A stretch of DNA of 64,000 bases from NCBI GenBank assembly GCA_027491215.1, contig JAIXWP010000070.1, forward strand, positions 36,713 to 100,712, written 5' to 3'. This DNA is from Flavobacteriales bacterium (GTDB taxonomy: Bacteria; Bacteroidota; Bacteroidia; Flavobacteriales_D; Sanyastnellaceae). Position 1 is the stretch's first letter, and each line of letters begins with the position of its first letter. The notes beneath the pieces are model-generated. The model made no database searches, was not told the origin of the DNA, and saw only the letters and a program-made list of their open reading frames with translations. Position numbers and translations under genes: made by a program. Below, piece by piece: positions 36,988 to 44,835 of this stretch.

Positions 36988-37503
36988 TTAATATCCATAT
37001 GCGTTGAGAACAGACATAATTCTGTTCTTCATTTGTTCTGTATGTTTATAATCCCAAACCAAGGTTTTCTTTCTTGGTATGTATTGGGCTTTGGCCATCG
37101 GCATTTGATTCATAAAATCAAGACCCATCAAGCCAGTATCCTTAAAAAGGGCAACATCCACTTGCATTTTCAAAGCCTTTAAATCCTCAGCATCTTCATA
37201 AAACTTAGTGATATCTACTTCGATAAGCTTTTGAACATATTCTTCTGTTCCGTACTTAACGAGATAAACCTTTCTATATGGAAGATTGCAGGAATACTTT
37301 CCTTTCCCTGCAGAATAAACTTCCCCGAGCATTTTATTATCTGACCAAAACTCAACTTTAACTCCGTCTAATGGCTTTTCCACGGAATCAGACAAGTTCA
37401 TTTTTGTGATTTTTCCGTAAAAATTAATCATCTCACCTTCAGGCGCTTGCGCAATCATATGAGACGACCATAATAGAATCAATAGGGTTATGACGCTTTT
37501 CAT
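36988..37503 (-). CDS. small secreted protein, copy A of a tandem pair
   Basis: The 171-residue protein has a signal peptide (1-18, ending MIAQ) and a domain aligned with copy B: NFYGKITKMNLSDS, VKVEFWSDNKMLGEVYSAGKGKYSCNLPYRKVYLVKYGTEEYVQKLIEVDI, and a later MQVDVALFK, matching CNIDMGLFK of copy B. Function unknown; a periplasmic or surface location is likely. Only 12 bases separate the two genes, so they form one operon. It is divergent from the MarR-family gene. Confidence 0.65.
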   Translation of the reverse strand: MKSVITLLILLWSSHMIAQAPEGEMINFYGKITKMNLSDSVEKPLDGVKVEFWSDNKMLGEVYSAGKGKYSCNLPYRKVYLVKYGTEEYVQKLIEVDITKFYEDAEDLKALKMQVDVALFKDTGLMGLDFMNQMPMAKAQYIPRKKTLVWDYKHTEQMKNRIMSVLNAYGY

Positions 37504-37600
37504 GGAATAAATTATTTGGTTTTTATACTGTTAAACCCAAATAATAGTTACACCCAAATCAATGACTTTAACAGATTTTTGAAAATATATGTACCTACAT

Positions 37601-37622
37601 TATATGTATATACATATATTTG
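37601..37622 (+). promoter_or_regulatory. marR promoter with overlapping palindromic operator
   Basis: TATATGTATATACATATA (37601-37618) is a perfect 18-bp palindrome. It overlaps the -7 element TATATTTG (37615-37622), which ends 4 bases before the ATG at 37627. A second, imperfect copy lies just upstream (ATATGTACCTACATTATAT, about 37587-37605). This is the arrangement expected of a MarR operator that represses its own gene. Confidence 0.5.
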
Positions 37623-37626
37623 CCCC

Positions 37627-38082
37627 ATGTCAATAGAAAACGACATCAAACAAACAAAGTTTATTAGTGAGTATCATAAACTCGCTGTGAATGTGCTGTT
37701 TAGCGCCAGCTGGCTAAGTGACAAGAATTTACAGGTCATGAAACCCTTCAAACTGACACCTCAACAATTCAATATTCTTAGAATATTGAGAGGTCAAAAG
37801 GGATCTCCGCTCTCCGTTAATAGTTTGATTGAGCGAATGATTGACAAAAGCAGCAATGTGTCACGTCTGGTTGACAAACTAGAAGATAAAGGATATGTAG
37901 AGCGCAAGACATGCCCTAGCGATAGAAGACAAGTACATGTGATCATTACTGAAAGCGGTTTAGAGTTTATTGGAAAATTGGACGAACCGATGAGTAAACT
38001 AGACGCTCACATTAAGGCACTGTCTTTGGAAGAAGCCGCAACGCTCAACCACCTATTAGATAAAATGAGAAATAGTAAATAA
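37627..38082 (+). CDS. MarR-family transcriptional regulator
   Basis: This 151-residue regulator has a winged helix-turn-helix (about 45-115) with LTPQQFNILRILRG, LIERMIDKSSNVSRLVDKLEDKGYVERK and the wing CPSDRRQVHVIIT, the usual MarR pattern. MarR dimers bind palindromes and are released by small ligands or oxidation. The start at ATG 37627 was chosen because the promoter and the palindrome lie immediately upstream; an open frame begins 37 codons earlier. YceI follows 28 bases downstream, and this pair recurs in Flavobacteriia as I recall it. Confidence 0.85.
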   Translation: MSIENDIKQTKFISEYHKLAVNVLFSASWLSDKNLQVMKPFKLTPQQFNILRILRGQKGSPLSVNSLIERMIDKSSNVSRLVDKLEDKGYVERKTCPSDRRQVHVIITESGLEFIGKLDEPMSKLDAHIKALSLEEAATLNHLLDKMRNSK

Positions 38083-38110
38083 GCATACAAACTACAATTA
38101 ATAAATAACA

Positions 38111-38719
38111 ATGAAAAAAGTAATCTTAGCCTTAGCAGTAGTTGCACTTAGCGCAACTGGAGCATTCGCTCAATTGAAAGATGGTAAATTCAACATCGAC
38201 TACAAAACTTCTACAATCAACTGGTACGCTACAAAAGCAACTGGTAAGCATGATGGTACTGTACGTGTATCTAGCGGACAAGTAACTGTTGCTGGCGGTA
38301 ACGTGACAGCAGGTAAAGTGAAGGTAGACATGAACAGCATCGCTGTAACAGACATTAAGGATGCAGAAACAAATGCAAACTTGGTCAACCACTTGAAAAG
38401 CCCAGATTTCTTTGAAGTAGCTAAATTTCCAGATGCAAACTTCGAAGTAACTTCAGTTACAGCGAAAGCTGACAAAGCAACTGGTAACACTCACGTTGTA
38501 AATGGTAAAATGACCATCAAAGGAATCGCTCAGGATGTTTCTTTCCCAGCGAAAGTAACAGGCACTGATGCTTCATTGACTATCAACGGAACACTTACAC
38601 TTGACCGTTCTAAGTTTGATATCCGTTTTGGTTCTGAGACTTTCTTCGGAAGTCTTGGTGACAAAGCAATCAGCAATGACATGAAATTGGTAGTGAACTT
38701 GATCGCTAACAAAAAATAA
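38111..38719 (+). CDS. YceI-family periplasmic protein
   Basis: The 202-residue protein has a signal peptide (1-21, ending AFAQ) and a lipocalin-like YceI fold: FNIDYKTSTINWYATKATGKHDGTVRVSSG, ANLVNHLKSPDFFEVAKFPDANFEVTSV, GKMTIKGIAQDVSFPAKV, and RSKFDIRFGSETFFGSLGDKAISNDMKLVV. Family members bind polyisoprenoid chains such as ubiquinone-8 precursors. Codon use is strongly biased to preferred codons, pointing to high expression. The MarR-type gene upstream is its likely regulator. A strong terminator follows. Confidence 0.9.
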   Translation: MKKVILALAVVALSATGAFAQLKDGKFNIDYKTSTINWYATKATGKHDGTVRVSSGQVTVAGGNVTAGKVKVDMNSIAVTDIKDAETNANLVNHLKSPDFFEVAKFPDANFEVTSVTAKADKATGNTHVVNGKMTIKGIAQDVSFPAKVTGTDASLTINGTLTLDRSKFDIRFGSETFFGSLGDKAISNDMKLVVNLIANKK

Positions 38720-38735
38720 TTTTCAATAGAAAATG

Positions 38736-38766
38736 AAAAACCCGAGCGTTGCTCGGGTTTTTTTTT
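38736..38766. terminator. bidirectional intrinsic terminator
   Basis: Stem AAAAACCCGAGC / GCTCGGGTTTTT (38736-38762) with a 3-base loop is flanked by T-runs on both strands. It serves yceI and, on the minus strand, the barrel gene ending at 38770. Confidence 0.85.
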
Positions 38767-38769
38767 GCC

Positions 38770-39531
38770 TTATTTTTTATTCTTCAACATTCGCTTTCGA
38801 TCAGGATCCTCATGAAAAAAGTATCTGAAGTCTAATGTCAGATAGCTTCCAGAGAGCGCGTAATTAATCCTTGTTGGATTGGTATTGATATCAAACTGCA
38901 CAGCGGTTTGGGCAATGTCCGCAAAAGGTCTATGGAAGGAAGCTCCAAAATAAAAATACCCATCTTCTTTCGTACGGTATTCAAAACCATAATTTGCGAG
39001 CAGCGCCACTTGCACCCAGCTGTTCTTGAAAGTTCTTTGAAAAAAATCAAAACGCAACGTATCTCTTCTCGAACTCACTTGACTTTGAACATCTGTCGGA
39101 TATAAATCGATTGATACGCCACCGCTCGCATTCATATAAAGCTGATCCCCAAGTCGCACATAGATCATCCCCTGCAGTGGAATTTCATAGCCAATGAAAC
39201 GAAAGTCCAACTCTTGCTTCTCCTCTAAAATGGGATGGTCAAATGTCAAGGTGTAATTTCTTTGAACAAGATTGATTCCTGTTTCAAAACTCCAGTTTTT
39301 ATTTAACCCTCTTCTGATCACCATCCCCATTGTCACTCCGAGGTTGGGTTTGTTGGTAACAGAAAGATCTTCGCTAGAAGTTGTGATTTCCCCAGTACCA
39401 AAAAACTTACTGGTAATAATGGGTTTGATTTGGATACCGAGCGTAGTGACATTTTCTTGGGCAACAGCAGTCAATGCTGATAACAACACTACTAAAAACA
39501 AGCTTATTTTAATGCCTATTCTGAAATCCAT
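38770..39531 (-). CDS. outer-membrane beta-barrel protein
   Basis: The 253-residue protein has a signal peptide (1-25, ending AVAQ) and a predicted eight-strand-type barrel (GLNKNWSFETGINLVQRNYTL, LDFRFIGYEIPLQGMIYVRLG, LLANYGFEYRTKEDGYFYFGASF, SGSYLTLDFRYFF). Function unknown. Its start overlaps the end of the nitroreductase gene by 16 bases, so it is in the same operon. Confidence 0.7.
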   Translation of the reverse strand: MDFRIGIKISLFLVVLLSALTAVAQENVTTLGIQIKPIITSKFFGTGEITTSSEDLSVTNKPNLGVTMGMVIRRGLNKNWSFETGINLVQRNYTLTFDHPILEEKQELDFRFIGYEIPLQGMIYVRLGDQLYMNASGGVSIDLYPTDVQSQVSSRRDTLRFDFFQRTFKNSWVQVALLANYGFEYRTKEDGYFYFGASFHRPFADIAQTAVQFDINTNPTRINYALSGSYLTLDFRYFFHEDPDRKRMLKNKK

Positions 39532-40103
39532 TCACTAACGTATTCAATCGGTTTTCGATGACTCTTTGGCCATTCCTCATTTGTGTAGCCTACATAAAAC
39601 AATCCTAGGCATTTATCATTTTCACCAAGGCTCAAAAACGTATTCATTTCTTTGGTGTAGATCAAAGCTGGCGTAGCCCAAAATCCTGCAAGCCCATAGG
39701 CAGTGCAAGTCAAGTGTATGTTTTGAACAGCACAAGCTACCGCTTCTACCTCTTCGATTTCTGCAATTTTCAAAGCTGGGTCGCGCTCCATACAGATGGC
39801 AATGACAGCAGATGCCAACATAGGGCGTTGTGACATTTTATCAAATTTAGCTTGTTTAAACGACTCCGGTGTTGTTTTAGTCTTGTAGAGTTCTGGTAAA
39901 AATTCTGCAATTCTCTTGCGTCCATCGCCCATAAAAACCTTGAATCTCCACGGCTGCGTCATGCCATGAGAAGGTGCCCAGATGGCATTATTGAGCAATA
40001 ATTCTATCTGCTCCCGATGCACTTGTCTGGAGCTAAATTTTTCAGGAGCTATTGATCGGCGATTTTTGATCACTTCCGTGATTTCGCTCAAATTATATTT
40101 CAT
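39516..40103 (-). CDS. nitroreductase-family flavoprotein
   Basis: This 195-residue protein belongs to the nitroreductase FMN superfamily: VIKNRRSIAPEKFSSRQVHREQIELLLNNAIWAPSHGMTQPWRFKVF holds the FMN-binding Arg-Arg-Ser and Pro-Ser-His, and the GLAGFWATPALI stretch is the second FMN contact. These enzymes reduce nitro compounds and quinones with NAD(P)H. A promoter element is present 24 bases upstream. It is divergent from the SDR gene at 40175. Confidence 0.85.
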   Translation of the reverse strand: MKYNLSEITEVIKNRRSIAPEKFSSRQVHREQIELLLNNAIWAPSHGMTQPWRFKVFMGDGRKRIAEFLPELYKTKTTPESFKQAKFDKMSQRPMLASAVIAICMERDPALKIAEIEEVEAVACAVQNIHLTCTAYGLAGFWATPALIYTKEMNTFLSLGENDKCLGLFYVGYTNEEWPKSHRKPIEYVSEWISE

Positions 40104-40127
40104 AATGAGATTGACGAATTAATGGTG

Positions 40128-40135
40128 CAAAGCTA
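40128..40135 (-). promoter_or_regulatory. -7 promoter element of the nitroreductase operon (TAGCTTTG)
   Basis: On the minus strand TAGCTTTG lies 24 bases before the ATG at 40103. Confidence 0.45.
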
Positions 40136-40157
40136 CATTTCAAATTAGCGTTGCCCT

Positions 40158-40165
40158 TACTTTTG
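40158..40165 (+). promoter_or_regulatory. -7 promoter element (TACTTTTG)
   Basis: A perfect TAnnTTTG, 9 bases before the ATG at 40175. It supports this start over an in-frame TTG at 40151. The divergent nitroreductase promoter is 23 bases away. Confidence 0.45.
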
Positions 40166-40174
40166 AGCAATATT

Positions 40175-40942
40175 ATGACAATGAAGACAATTATTATAAC
40201 AGGCGCCGGCACCGGAATGGGAAAGGCAACGGCTCAAACGCTCTCCAAAGACCCATCAAACAGGCTTGTGCTTGTCAGCAGAAGCATCAACAACCTTCAA
40301 GACACCTTAGCTTCTCTAGAAAATGCCGACCAACACCTCATCGCACCGATTGATGTGAGAGATGCAGATGGATGGAAAAAATTCTATCACGCACAAGGTC
40401 CAAACTTTACAATTGAAGGTGTATTTGCCAATGCAGGTATTGGTGGTGAGAATCACTATGGAGAAAATGATCGTTGGGATGAAATCATATCTATCAATCT
40501 CACCGGAACCTATGTGACGATTATGGAAGCCTTGCCATTTATCCGCAAGTCAAAACAAAACTTTCGAAATATCGTGATCACCTCTTCATGTTTAGGAAGA
40601 TTTGGAGTTCCTAATTACACCGCATATTGCACAGCAAAGACGGGACTCTTGGGCCTCACAAAAAGCCTAGCTGTTGAACTAGGAAGCGAAAAAATCTTGG
40701 TAAATGCGATTTGTCCAGGTTGGGTTGAGACGGATATGGCGCGTGCAGGAATTCAAATGTTAGCAGATAAAATCGGAATGGACTATCAAAAGACATTCGA
40801 TGATCAGATGAGTATTGTCCCACTTCAGCGAATTTCGCAACCAGAAGAAATTGCTGAATTAGTGAAGTTTCTTCTTTCCGGTCTTCAAACTAGCATGACT
40901 GGGCAAGGCATCGATATCAATAATGGTTCATACATGATTTAA
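40175..40942 (+). CDS. SDR-family oxidoreductase (FabG-like)
   Basis: The 255-residue enzyme has TGAGTGMG for the dinucleotide, NAG after strand 4, the catalytic Ser in ITSSCLGRFG, Tyr/Lys in YTAYCTAK, and the C-terminal ICPGWVETDMA and ISQPEEIAELVKFLLSG...TGQGIDINNG of the FabG-type group. Possible roles are 3-oxoacyl reduction or a related step. The ATG at 40181 is an equally possible start. The M28 peptidase begins 3 bases after its stop. Confidence 0.85.
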   Translation: MTMKTIIITGAGTGMGKATAQTLSKDPSNRLVLVSRSINNLQDTLASLENADQHLIAPIDVRDADGWKKFYHAQGPNFTIEGVFANAGIGGENHYGENDRWDEIISINLTGTYVTIMEALPFIRKSKQNFRNIVITSSCLGRFGVPNYTAYCTAKTGLLGLTKSLAVELGSEKILVNAICPGWVETDMARAGIQMLADKIGMDYQKTFDDQMSIVPLQRISQPEEIAELVKFLLSGLQTSMTGQGIDINNGSYMI

Positions 40943-40944
40943 TC

Positions 40945-42309
40945 ATGAAAAAAAGTATCCTCTTCATTTTTCTTTCCTTCAGCATTGGAATGTCGGCGCA
41001 AACCGATTCAGCGATGATAGCCTCCATTTACCAAGAAGCATTAGTAAATGGCGAGTGTTATGAAAATCTGCGTGTCTTATGCAAAGATGTCGGCAATAGA
41101 ATCGCTGGCTCTAAAAACGCAGAAAGAGCTATGGAATGGGGTGTTCGCGTAATGAAAGGATATGCATTAGATAGTGTTTATACAATGCCCGTTGAAGTAC
41201 CACATTGGGAGCGTGGTAAGAAAGAAGTAGGCTGCTACGCATCTAAAAAATCCAATGAATGCTTCGATATTGTGGCACTTGGCGGTTCTGTTGGAACGGA
41301 CAATGCAATTAATGCCTATGTCATCGAAGTAAAATCGATTCAACAGTTGAGAGATTTACCAGAAGAAAAAGTAAAAGGTAAAATTGTTTTTTTCAATAAA
41401 GCAATGGATCCAATGCTCATCAATACTGGCGCAGCTTATGGCGGAGCATATGACATTAGGTCTGATGGCCCGAGCGAAGCTGCTAAGAAAGGTGCTGTTG
41501 GATGCTTAATCAGATCACTTACGCTTGCTGATGACAAATTCGCGCATACGGGTGGAACGCAATATCAAGATGGAGTAACGAAAATTCCAGCAGCGGCACT
41601 TAGCAGTGTTGATGCTCGCTTATTAAGCCAAGCATTGGTAAAAGACAACGAATTACTTTTCACTCTTCATCTGACATGTAAACTTTTCCCTCGTGTAATG
41701 CAGGGAAATGTGATTGGAGAAATTCGAGGAAGCGTTCATCCTGAAAAAGTAATTGTGGTTGGCGGGCACCTTGATTCATGGGATGTTGGAGAAGGCGCAC
41801 ATGATGACGGAACAGGTGTTACACAAAGCATTGAAGTGTTGCGTATTTTGAAGACCATTGGATACAAGCCAAAATATACGATTCGAGCGGTTCTTTTCAT
41901 GAATGAAGAGTTTGGTAATGACGGCGGAGAAACTTACGCTCGCGTTGTGAAAGAAATGAATGAGGAGCATATTGCCGCTATCGAAAGTGATGGCGGCGGA
42001 CTAACTCCGCAAGGCTTCAATCTTCAGGGGAATGAAAAACAATTGGCACAGCTTCAATCATGGGCACCACTCTTCGAGCCATATCAGTTGTTTCGATTCA
42101 AACCAGGCTGGAGCGGGGTGGATATTGGACCATTAAAAAACGATACTATAGGACTGTATGGTCTATCGGTAGATAGCCAGCGATATTTTGATTTTCATCA
42201 TTCGAATAATGATATTTTCGAAAATGTAAATAAACGAGAGCATACGCTCGGCGCAGCGGCCATGGCGGGATTGGTCTACTTAATTGATCAACACGAAACT
42301 TCTAAGTAA
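40945..42309 (+). CDS. secreted M28 zinc peptidase (carboxypeptidase Q-like)
   Basis: This 454-residue protein has a signal peptide (1-19, ending GMSAQ), a PA-like insert (about 130-230) and an M28 catalytic domain with VVVGGHLDSWDVGEGAHDDGTG (His and two Asp), FMNEEFGNDGG (catalytic Glu pair), ESDGG and a C-terminal FDFHHSNNDIFE. The order of ligands matches carboxypeptidase Q-type peptidases, which release amino acids from short peptides. It would act in the periplasm. It is co-transcribed with the SDR gene. Confidence 0.87.
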   Translation: MKKSILFIFLSFSIGMSAQTDSAMIASIYQEALVNGECYENLRVLCKDVGNRIAGSKNAERAMEWGVRVMKGYALDSVYTMPVEVPHWERGKKEVGCYASKKSNECFDIVALGGSVGTDNAINAYVIEVKSIQQLRDLPEEKVKGKIVFFNKAMDPMLINTGAAYGGAYDIRSDGPSEAAKKGAVGCLIRSLTLADDKFAHTGGTQYQDGVTKIPAAALSSVDARLLSQALVKDNELLFTLHLTCKLFPRVMQGNVIGEIRGSVHPEKVIVVGGHLDSWDVGEGAHDDGTGVTQSIEVLRILKTIGYKPKYTIRAVLFMNEEFGNDGGETYARVVKEMNEEHIAAIESDGGGLTPQGFNLQGNEKQLAQLQSWAPLFEPYQLFRFKPGWSGVDIGPLKNDTIGLYGLSVDSQRYFDFHHSNNDIFENVNKREHTLGAAAMAGLVYLIDQHETSK

Positions 42310-42315
42310 ATGAAG

Positions 42316-42361
42316 AAAGGGATCAAAAATGAAAACAATTGATTTCATTTTTAATCCCTTT
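42316..42361. terminator. long hairpin between convergent genes
   Basis: Arms AAAGGGAT / ATCCCTTT with an inner AAAAATGAAA / TTTCATTTTT give an extended stem (42316-42361). The U-run is weak on both strands, but the place between two stop codons suits a bidirectional terminator. Confidence 0.6.
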
Positions 42362-42382
42362 CAAAGCTGAAAATAAATTTTG

Positions 42383-44734
42383 TTATCGATTCTCGATAAT
42401 CAATCGTTGTGTTGTGTGTTCGCCCTTAGATTCAAATACTATTGTGTAAACACCTGCTGCTAGTTGCTTGTCAACAAGCATAGGAGTATTCAACTCTGCA
42501 TCCACTTGTACTTGATTTGTATAAACCAATTTCCCCATCATATCAAACATGCTCACGTGCAGCATCGTTTGCTCGTCTGAATTTACAAGAAGATTCAAGT
42601 CTGATCCATTCGCAGGGTTTGGATATACACTCGCTGTGTAAGATATCTCAGTAGTGATCTCTTCACGGCTCACAGCTGGTTCGTCCATCAAATTGTTTGT
42701 AATTGTAAAGAATGAACTTGTACCTGCCACTCGAACGCACACAGCTGGTCCCCATGGGCCTGAATAATCATAGGTGAAGATTGGACGAATTCTAACATCG
42801 TAAAATGCTCCGTTCTGTGCTTGTGGAACTTGAGCAAATCTGAAAAATCTGCTCGCTGTCATACTTTGTAGTGTAAACGGCGCTTGTATTCCATTCTGAT
42901 TTGTAAATTGAATTTCATAACCGATTGCAGTGCAAACACGCGGATTAAATGATATCCAAACATTTCTTGGAACTGCCCCATAGCTCGAACAGCTAAAATT
43001 CGAATTCACGCTTACTGCTGGAGGATTTCCTATTGTCAAGGTGCATCCCGCCAACGGTGGGACAGTCAACATTTCTTCTTGACCTAGTGAATTTGGAAGA
43101 AGGAAAATAGCTTCAATTTCCAAATTGTAAGAACCTCCATATTCTATTCCTTGAACACTCTCTAACGGAATGTTGGTTGAACCAAAGCTTTGATAGTTGT
43201 TTACCTCGCTGGTTGCATTATTTGTAAAAATAAAATTGTAGTTTGATGTACCCGCATGCGGCGCTTTCAAGACAGAGCATACAGCATATGGGCCAAGGTT
43301 TGTAGGACAACCAGATCTTCTCAAGAACTGGCTATTAATTGTAAATGAACCAGTACCCAATGCACTATTGTAGTTTCGAACTCCTATGTAATAAACTTCA
43401 CCAGCAGTCAAGTCATCTGTATTAAATCGCTCACCTCCTATTCCGCTTACCAAGTTTACACTTGTTACTGAGTGATAGGAAGCATCCACTAATTCAATGA
43501 TTGCATCGAAAGCCGAAGTAGTAACTTGGAATGTTGCGCCATTGGTTGGAGCAGTAAATCTGAACCAAATATCTTCCCCCGTTAAGTCTGCACTCTGCGT
43601 TATTTGAGTCGATGTTGCACCAACGAGAGTTCCTGCAGTATTTGCATTCAAAGGAAATGCTCCCAAAGTGATTGGACGAGCAGTCCAAGGGTTATCGTAA
43701 GCTACACATGGCCCGTCGATACATGATCCGTCATCGATAAATGCAAATGGATTGTAAGTGCATGCGTCTGGATCTGTGCAACCAAAACAGAATCCGCCAC
43801 CGATAGAAAAATAAGTTGATGTGAAAGAAATACCATCACCTGAAATATTTCCAGTGTCGGTGCCATTAATAGTCCATTCCACTTCTTCAGGATATCCCGA
43901 CCCCTGCACGCTGAAATAATAACATCCATCTGGAAGACACAGACTTTGCAGTTCATAAGAAAGCGGATATCCAAGAGTCCCAGACATTACTAATGTCATT
44001 GCTTCATCTCTAATTTCATATGTACCATCATCCCATCCATCCCCTACATAGTCAACAAGTTCAAGAGTTAGACAATTTTCTGTACAGCATGAAGCGTCAT
44101 CGATCGTTGCTTCTGCCTTGTAATTACAAGCAAGCACGTTCGTGCAGCCAATACAAGTTGTATAGTCACATGAGCCATCATTGCATGTTGCGTTTGAATC
44201 ATAATTACAAGCCAAGGGATCATTGCAGCCAAGTTGACCAGGGCCTAACAAGAAATGTACATCACGCTGATATGCCTCAAATGTTGGATTATTTGGGAAA
44301 ATTCCTGATTCAATCACTGTACTTGTATTCAAGTAAGTTACCGTAAATGTGCCGTCATCCCAGCCATCGCCATATGCATCGTATAATTCGATGACATAAC
44401 AGCCATCAGAAAGACATACAATATTCGATGAAGGTGCTGCGTCGGAATACAATCCAAAGATTTCGGTACCATTATCATCTTTCAATGAATAGGCAACCTC
44501 ACCAGGAAAGTCGCAATCTGAGATTTCAATCTGTATACAATTATTATAGCAACAAGAGCCATCATTGAAAGATGCTGATGGGTCATAGTTGCACGCACTC
44601 ATATCTGTACAGCCTCCATTTAAATAGGAGTTTGATTGATCATTTCTTGCTTCCCAAGAAAACTGAAACAAGCTAGAAGCTTGTGCATTCAAGGAAATAA
44701 GAAGAATAATTATAGGGGTAATCAAGCACTTCAT
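42383..44734 (-). CDS. cysteine-rich surface protein with type A T9SS sorting domain
   Basis: The 783-residue product has a signal peptide (1-19, ending NAQA). It carries four GCTD-type cysteine repeats (about 41-61, 169-189, 196-216, 318-338; core ACNYDPxAxxxDGSC), two GDGWDDGT modules (about 110-165 and 220-310), a PPC/pre-peptidase-like beta domain (about 350-475), Fn3-like regions, and a type A sorting domain over the last 80 residues (VYPNPANGSDLNLLV to AAGVYTIVFESKGEHTTQRLIIENR). It should be exported by T9SS and displayed on the surface. ATG 44734 is chosen because upstream in-frame starts lie inside the terminator at 44780-44818. It shares its modules with the larger gene upstream. 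Confidence 0.85.
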   Translation of the reverse strand: MKCLITPIIILLISLNAQASSLFQFSWEARNDQSNSYLNGGCTDMSACNYDPSASFNDGSCCYNNCIQIEISDCDFPGEVAYSLKDDNGTEIFGLYSDAAPSSNIVCLSDGCYVIELYDAYGDGWDDGTFTVTYLNTSTVIESGIFPNNPTFEAYQRDVHFLLGPGQLGCNDPLACNYDSNATCNDGSCDYTTCIGCTNVLACNYKAEATIDDASCCTENCLTLELVDYVGDGWDDGTYEIRDEAMTLVMSGTLGYPLSYELQSLCLPDGCYYFSVQGSGYPEEVEWTINGTDTGNISGDGISFTSTYFSIGGGFCFGCTDPDACTYNPFAFIDDGSCIDGPCVAYDNPWTARPITLGAFPLNANTAGTLVGATSTQITQSADLTGEDIWFRFTAPTNGATFQVTTSAFDAIIELVDASYHSVTSVNLVSGIGGERFNTDDLTAGEVYYIGVRNYNSALGTGSFTINSQFLRRSGCPTNLGPYAVCSVLKAPHAGTSNYNFIFTNNATSEVNNYQSFGSTNIPLESVQGIEYGGSYNLEIEAIFLLPNSLGQEEMLTVPPLAGCTLTIGNPPAVSVNSNFSCSSYGAVPRNVWISFNPRVCTAIGYEIQFTNQNGIQAPFTLQSMTASRFFRFAQVPQAQNGAFYDVRIRPIFTYDYSGPWGPAVCVRVAGTSSFFTITNNLMDEPAVSREEITTEISYTASVYPNPANGSDLNLLVNSDEQTMLHVSMFDMMGKLVYTNQVQVDAELNTPMLVDKQLAAGVYTIVFESKGEHTTQRLIIENR

Positions 44735-44779
44735 GTCACTCTTTTTAAGGGTATGTGACATTGATACGTATAGAAACGA

Positions 44780-44818
44780 AAAAAGGTTATGCCATTTGCA
44801 TGACATAACCTTTTTTTT
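44780..44818. terminator. bidirectional intrinsic terminator
   Basis: AAGGTTATG and CATAACCTT arms, with additional CAT/ATG pairs inside (44781-44814), carry T-runs on both strands. It ends the 1322-residue gene on the minus strand. Confidence 0.8.
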
Positions 44819-44835
44819 ACTGTTTATACCTGATT

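Noticed and set aside
44734-44806. Earlier start at 44806 for the 783-residue surface protein
   Set aside because: It lies inside the terminator hairpin at 44780-44818 and would add residues before a clear signal peptide.
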